Origin: Nitrospira sp.
GTDB taxonomy: Bacteria; Nitrospirota; Nitrospiria; Nitrospirales; Nitrospiraceae
Direction: 5' to 3'
Length of the DNA stretch: 10,000 bases
NCBI GenBank assembly: GCA_020216985.1
Contig: JAIWOH010000107.1
Coordinates: forward strand, 1-10,000
In this document: one piece after another, positions 6,134-10,000 of the stretch
How positions within the stretch are numbered: position 1 is the first letter of the stretch
How the letters are laid out: every line of letters begins with the position of its first letter
The notes under the pieces: generated by a model
Told to the model about the DNA's origin: nothing
What the model saw: the letters and a program-made list of their open reading frames with translations, nothing else
Databases searched by the model: none
Made by a program: the position numbers and the translations under genes

Positions 6134-7951
6134 TCAGACAAGATCTCTGGTTTCCGAGCGATAACTATCCAGCAGGAGAATGAGTAATTCTTCACGAGCC
6201 AAGCGACGGCCGGCGCCTTTCGTCCGAATCTCGTCCGCCATATCTTTCAACTCGACCCGCTGATCACGGGGGAACCGGTCCAAGAGCGTTTCCAGCTCGG
6301 GCGGGGTCTCGGCCCGAGCGGCCAGAGCCCCCGCGTTTCGATCCCCGCGCAGAATAGCGCCGATCCGGTCCGGCTGGCGGAGGCCGATCACCGCCAATAA
6401 TTCTTCCATCCGATGACGATAGGTATGGTGGGCCAGCACGCGGCGGCGGGCCGCTTCTACAACCGCTCGCCTTGCTTCGTGGTCATGGAGCCACCGACGG
6501 ATCAAGTGCGGCACTTCGTCGGGAGATCGGAATCGAACCACTTCTTGGTCTGTAAATAATTCCGGCAACAGCGATCGGTCGTCTGTTAACTGAAAGGCCC
6601 CACAGGCAGCCAACTCGAATGTTCGCGGATTTACAAAGTCTGCCTGGGGATCTAGCGATGGTCCGTTGTACGAATGAAGATTGAGATTGATGGTGGTGGC
6701 GTTGAACACCTTCCGGCACGTCTCGGTATCGATTCGAGAGCCGCGTCGCTGTAACACCGAAGCGAGATCGGCCGCTCCTTCCCATTCGTTTCCCCACAGT
6801 TTGAACGTCCATTCCGGTGATAGCCAGCGCGGCAAGAGGGCCCGCCTGTTTTGATACCCAGCGCCAACAAACGAGACATCGGCGCCATATTCGCGCCGTT
6901 CAGTCTCGGTCAGCGAACAGGGATAAAAGGCTTGAGGATTAGCAGCCATCGGCAGGTAATGGACATGGGCCGCGCCGGCCTTTCTTAGCGCTTCGACGCA
7001 GTCTCCTTGCTGAAGCACGAACCAATAGTCGTAACCGGACGCCAATTGCCGCCAATAGGTCAGGTGCCGGTAGTTTTCCACAAACCACATGACGGTAAGG
7101 AATTTCTTTTTTCGTACATGGTCCAACACACCGGCGGTTAATGGCGCCTGGGCGACGGCAAGCACCAGGTCCGGTGGATCATCGGCCAAGCGAGCCACCG
7201 TATCCAAACTCAAGATCTCCGCGAAGCGGCCTTGCATCGTCAGGCGGTGGCGGACATCTCGGTAGGAATTGAATCGCTCGTAGCTGGTGTGGTGGACACT
7301 GTGATCGATCCAGATCACGTGATGGCCCAGCGATTCCAGCGCCGCGGTCACATACCGTGCGATTGGCAACGACCCCCCATAAATGGGGCCGACCACTGCA
7401 ATCCGCAGGTACCCACCCTGCCGGACCGCCACCATCTGGCGCAAGGATGCCTCCACCTCACGATGAACGGCTTCATGGAGACTGGCGGCCGATGCATAAG
7501 TCATAAACCGCAAGGGGTTTCCGAGATCGGCGAGGTGTCTCGCCATGTCCGCCGGCTTGCCCCAGATCCATTCGATGGTCTCCAGCCAGGGGCCAAGCGG
7601 ACGAGCGCCGAGCGCATCTTTCAACACCGACACATCAGGAACAATCACTGCCAACCGGCGACCGTCCGGTTTTAGCAATGCCAGCGATTCAACGTGATAC
7701 AGGAGCCCGACTCCGAACACCACGCCGATTTCTTGATCTTTCCATTCCTTCAATTGCGCGTCCGCCCAGACACGGGCCTCTTTGCGAGGATCGTATGAAC
7801 TGTGGACCCAGCGATCGCCATATTTCGCCGTGACGCTCCCCTCACGGGACGGAGTCAAAGAAAGAACACTTCCGGCCGCAGATCGTACGGCCTCCACGAG
7901 TGCGGAATCCCTTCGGCCGAGTTTTTCGAGATTCTCTGATCCATGGCTCAT
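6134..7951 (-). CDS. CgeB-type glycosyltransferase with Maf-like N-terminal domain
   Basis: This 605-residue protein has three parts. Residues 36-115 resemble the N-terminus of Maf/DUF115 flagellin glycosyltransferases: HSSYDPRKEA (50-59), then a nucleotide-fold stretch GVVFGVGLLYHVESL (76-90), and LAVIVPDVSVLKDAL (100-114). Residues 180-520 are a CgeB-like GT-B glycosyltransferase: a new Rossmann start YLRIAVVGPIYGGS (181-194), a mid-strand KKKFLTVMWFVENYRHL (281-297), DVSFVGAGYQNRRALL (358-373), and the donor site with INLNLHSYNG (421-430) and VNPRTFELAACGAFQLTDD (440-458). Residues 522-605 form an acidic/basic helical tail. No signal peptide is seen. ATG 7949-7951 overlaps the TGA of the preceding GT9 gene by 4 bp (ATGA), which fixes the start; a frame open to 8065 would overlap that gene deeply. 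It likely transfers a sugar to flagellin or to a growing flagellin glycan; the sugar cannot be read from the sequence. Confidence 0.88.
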   Translation of the reverse strand: MSHGSENLEKLGRRDSALVEAVRSAAGSVLSLTPSREGSVTAKYGDRWVHSSYDPRKEARVWADAQLKEWKDQEIGVVFGVGLLYHVESLALLKPDGRRLAVIVPDVSVLKDALGARPLGPWLETIEWIWGKPADMARHLADLGNPLRFMTYASAASLHEAVHREVEASLRQMVAVRQGGYLRIAVVGPIYGGSLPIARYVTAALESLGHHVIWIDHSVHHTSYERFNSYRDVRHRLTMQGRFAEILSLDTVARLADDPPDLVLAVAQAPLTAGVLDHVRKKKFLTVMWFVENYRHLTYWRQLASGYDYWFVLQQGDCVEALRKAGAAHVHYLPMAANPQAFYPCSLTETERREYGADVSFVGAGYQNRRALLPRWLSPEWTFKLWGNEWEGAADLASVLQRRGSRIDTETCRKVFNATTINLNLHSYNGPSLDPQADFVNPRTFELAACGAFQLTDDRSLLPELFTDQEVVRFRSPDEVPHLIRRWLHDHEARRAVVEAARRRVLAHHTYRHRMEELLAVIGLRQPDRIGAILRGDRNAGALAARAETPPELETLLDRFPRDQRVELKDMADEIRTKGAGRRLAREELLILLLDSYRSETRDLV

Positions 7952-9168
7952 GTGGCACCCACCGCTGAACCGTCGATGATCGAGGGCGATAACGCTCGCC
8001 AAAGGTGTTCTCGTTCCAATGGCGGACCGAAACGACCGCCGACTTCGGTGTAATAGCCCCCCCATTGATCACAGTGGCTGACCCAGACCGACCAGCCGGG
8101 CACCCTCGGCGCGATTTTGAATTGCTGGCCCTGGACGAGAAGACCGACCGTTTCCTCGATCGGCCACCGAACCGGTTGCACATTGGTTCGCTCCCTGTGG
8201 CCTTCCCCATTTGAATCCTCTGCCTGCCACACCACATGGCCAACTCCATATGGGCCGGTCTCATGCACGCCGGCCCGGGCAAAGTACCACCCGATAACCT
8301 TCACTCCCACGGCAGCAGCCAGATGGAGCGGCCCTGTATCGGAGCCGATGACAGAGTGGCAGCGGCGGAGAATCGTCACCAGATCAAGGAGCGATGTGCG
8401 GCCGGTCACATCCCAAACACGTCCCAACAATGATGACGGCAGGAGATCTTGAATCCTCCGCCCCCGTTCCCGTTCCTCGCCAAGCAGCACGACACGACCG
8501 GCTGGAGCCGCTTCCAGAAACCGGACGACCCAGGTCTTCCACGTCTCCGTAGGGACCAGCCGTTCGGCCGCTCCAGCTCCAACGATGAGGCCGACCCAGG
8601 GCTCCCCCCGTCGGCCAATCGGCTCGAGGGGAAGAGGTAACTGGGGAGAAGATTGCTTAAGAACCGGTGGCCTTCCGGGAGGAGGCACACCGCACAGCCC
8701 ACAGAACGCATCGGCCAGGTGAACCCGACTTCCACGCCCGGTCAAGGCGACCTCTCTCACATAGGAGGCCCAAGGAGACAGGGTCGTTCCCAGCGGACCA
8801 TCGAGCACAGATCCCCTGACTTCATCCGCCAGCAATGAAGCAGCCAACAATGCCCGACGATGATGGTTGAGCACATAGGCCGTTTCATACTGATGACTTG
8901 CCAGAGCCTCAAGTTGTTTTGTGGCTTGTTCAAGGTGTGCCGGTGAAAGATCATGTGACGCTTCTTCTGCCCACCGGTGCCAGACGGTCCCATCCCACTC
9001 CAGCACCCGGTCGACGCCTGGGATCAGCCGCCCGATCGGCGTCAGCAAAGAAGGACACAGGAGATCGAGCCCACGTGTCTGGTCGGCCATCTTCAGCGCC
9101 GTGATCGCCGGGATCGTCTGGATCAGGTCCCCAAGCCTGGCAAGCTGGACGACCAGCGTCCTTGCCAT
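7948..9168 (-). CDS. GT9 (heptosyltransferase-like) glycosyltransferase
   Basis: This 406-residue protein is a GT9-family GT-B glycosyltransferase. The N-terminus MARTLVVQLARLGDLIQTIP is a textbook GT9 start, with Asp14 in the place of the catalytic Asp of WaaC. The C-terminal domain opens with WVGLIVGAGAAERLVPTETW (191-210), followed by RVVLLGEERER (225-235), and has the donor-binding signature GSDTGPLHLAAAVGVKVIGW (275-294). HETGPYGVGHVVW (302-314) closes the core. Unlike the other GT9 here, it has no Cys cluster after this motif, and its C-terminal tail (about 345-406) is Trp/Gly/Pro-rich. I chose ATG 9166-9168 because GT9 proteins begin directly with this strand and because GGAGG lies 10 nt upstream; a frame open to 9321 would overlap the TPR gene. 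It starts 5 nt after that gene's TAA, which sits inside the spacer, so coupling is likely. Confidence 0.92.
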   Translation of the reverse strand: MARTLVVQLARLGDLIQTIPAITALKMADQTRGLDLLCPSLLTPIGRLIPGVDRVLEWDGTVWHRWAEEASHDLSPAHLEQATKQLEALASHQYETAYVLNHHRRALLAASLLADEVRGSVLDGPLGTTLSPWASYVREVALTGRGSRVHLADAFCGLCGVPPPGRPPVLKQSSPQLPLPLEPIGRRGEPWVGLIVGAGAAERLVPTETWKTWVVRFLEAAPAGRVVLLGEERERGRRIQDLLPSSLLGRVWDVTGRTSLLDLVTILRRCHSVIGSDTGPLHLAAAVGVKVIGWYFARAGVHETGPYGVGHVVWQAEDSNGEGHRERTNVQPVRWPIEETVGLLVQGQQFKIAPRVPGWSVWVSHCDQWGGYYTEVGGRFGPPLEREHLWRALSPSIIDGSAVGAT

Positions 9169-9173
9169 GGCTT

Positions 9174-10000
9174 TTATTCCTCCGCCGCCGAGACGGTCTG
9201 CATCGCTTCTTTTCTTGCAATCGCCTGTTCCAATTCGGCCAGGCCGTCGAATTGCGGATTGAGTGCGCGGATCGTCTCCAGTTCTCGTCTCGATTCTTCC
9301 ACCCGATCGGCGCGAAGCCACACGCCAGCCAGCGCGAACCGGACGGCCAGGTCACCGGGATTGCGCCTAACATAGGACTCTAAGTACCGACTCAATTCTT
9401 CCCATCGATTCTGCGCTGTGCCTGCACGCAGCAACCAATGGATCGCCTCGGCATCATCGGGCTGATCGACCAAGACCTCGCAAAATTTCTCCCATGCTCC
9501 CTGTGGATATGATCGACCCATCGCGGCCATTCCCATACCCATCAGGCATTTTCGCCGATCGGCGCTGGCTTTGAGCGCCCGCGCGAACAATGACTCAGCC
9601 TCCCCATATTGTTCCCGCTGCATGCAGAGCACCCCCTGGAGCAAAAGTCCCTCGGCATGATCCGCCTGCAAACGCAGCGCGGCGCCAAGCTGTTGCTCGG
9701 CTCCAACGACATCCCCTTGTTCCAACAACAGGCGAGCCAGACTGATTCGTTCGTCCGTGGTGGCCCCCAGTTCCAGGGCCCGAGCCAGAAACCGCGCCCG
9801 GCACACCGGTTCTTTCAATCGCTCTGCGACTCGAGATCCCCACAAAAGAACCAATCGATCATTCGGCCATTCATCCATGAACTGAAGCTCTCGCTTGACG
9901 GCTTCCCAATCTTTCTTGAGCGCCGCGGCCTGCGCCGCGGCCACGTGGGCCCAGGCAGCGCGGTCGCGCACGTCAGTCAGGGGAACAACTTGCGTCGCCC
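9174..10000 (-). CDS. TPR-repeat protein, N-terminus outside the window
   Basis: The frame is open from the window edge (reading ...ATQVVPLTDVRDRAAW) to a TAA at 9174-9176, so at least 275 residues are present and the true start lies upstream. A GTG at 9969-9971 is in frame but lacks a convincing ribosome site and sits within plausible coding sequence, so I treat the gene as partial. Numbering from that GTG, five tandem TPR units of exactly 34 residues run from about 72 to 241, each with the small-residue/aromatic pattern, for example AEGLLLQGVLCMQREQYGEA (106-125) and LNPQF at the end of the last. Earlier residues (1-70) are also helical (AHVAAAQAAALKKDWEAVKREL). TPR domains bind proteins or peptides; the outside part may be a catalytic domain such as a glycosyltransferase, since TPR-glycosyltransferase fusions are common. 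It leads directly into the GT9 gene, so it belongs to the same operon. Confidence 0.85.
   Translation of the reverse strand, partial: ATQVVPLTDVRDRAAWAHVAAAQAAALKKDWEAVKRELQFMDEWPNDRLVLLWGSRVAERLKEPVCRARFLARALELGATTDERISLARLLLEQGDVVGAEQQLGAALRLQADHAEGLLLQGVLCMQREQYGEAESLFARALKASADRRKCLMGMGMAAMGRSYPQGAWEKFCEVLVDQPDDAEAIHWLLRAGTAQNRWEELSRYLESYVRRNPGDLAVRFALAGVWLRADRVEESRRELETIRALNPQFDGLAELEQAIARKEAMQTVSAAEE

Overview
The window is a bacterial flagellar-filament and surface-glycosylation locus. Every gene I can support lies on the minus strand, so transcription runs from the high-coordinate end to the low one. GC content is fairly high (about 58-60% by eye), genes are packed closely, and Shine-Dalgarno sites are of the AGGAGG type. 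The gene order flagellin-FlaG-FliD-FliS-FliT next to glycosyltransferases fits a motile diderm (Gram-negative) bacterium. A Nitrospira-like or other Nitrospirota host is my guess from gene style only, and nothing here proves the taxon.

Upstream half (10000 to about 3774): a run of four genes followed by one small gene. In order of transcription they are: a TPR-repeat protein cut by the window edge; a GT9 (heptosyltransferase-like) glycosyltransferase; a CgeB-type glycosyltransferase with an extra N-terminal domain that resembles the N-terminus of Maf flagellin glycosyltransferases; a second GT9 enzyme with a roughly 200-residue helical C-terminal extension; and an unrecognised 174-residue helical protein. 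The first three junctions are very tight (5 bp gap, 4 bp ATGA overlap, 15 bp gap), so this is almost certainly one operon.

Middle (3773 to 3567): an intergenic region with a very good sigma-28 (FliA) promoter that points at the flagellin gene. Its predicted mRNA leader of about 90 nt starts with a hairpin and ends in a perfect AAGGAGG ribosome binding site.

Downstream half (3566 to 1): a compact 274-residue flagellin, an 11-bp perfect stem-loop without a U-tract in the gap after it, then flaG, fliD (filament cap), fliS (flagellin chaperone), a FliT-like chaperone, and the first 32 codons of another unidentified gene. The last three junctions are close enough for translational coupling.

Working model (inference): the upstream operon builds or transfers a glycan, probably with heptose-like or other nucleotide-activated sugars, onto flagellin. 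The flagellin middle segment is very rich in Ser and Thr. The sigma-28 operon makes, chaperones, caps and tunes the length of the filament. The least described parts are the Maf-like/CgeB fusion, the GT9 C-terminal extension, the unknown 174-residue protein just before flagellin, and the hairpins that bracket the flagellin message.
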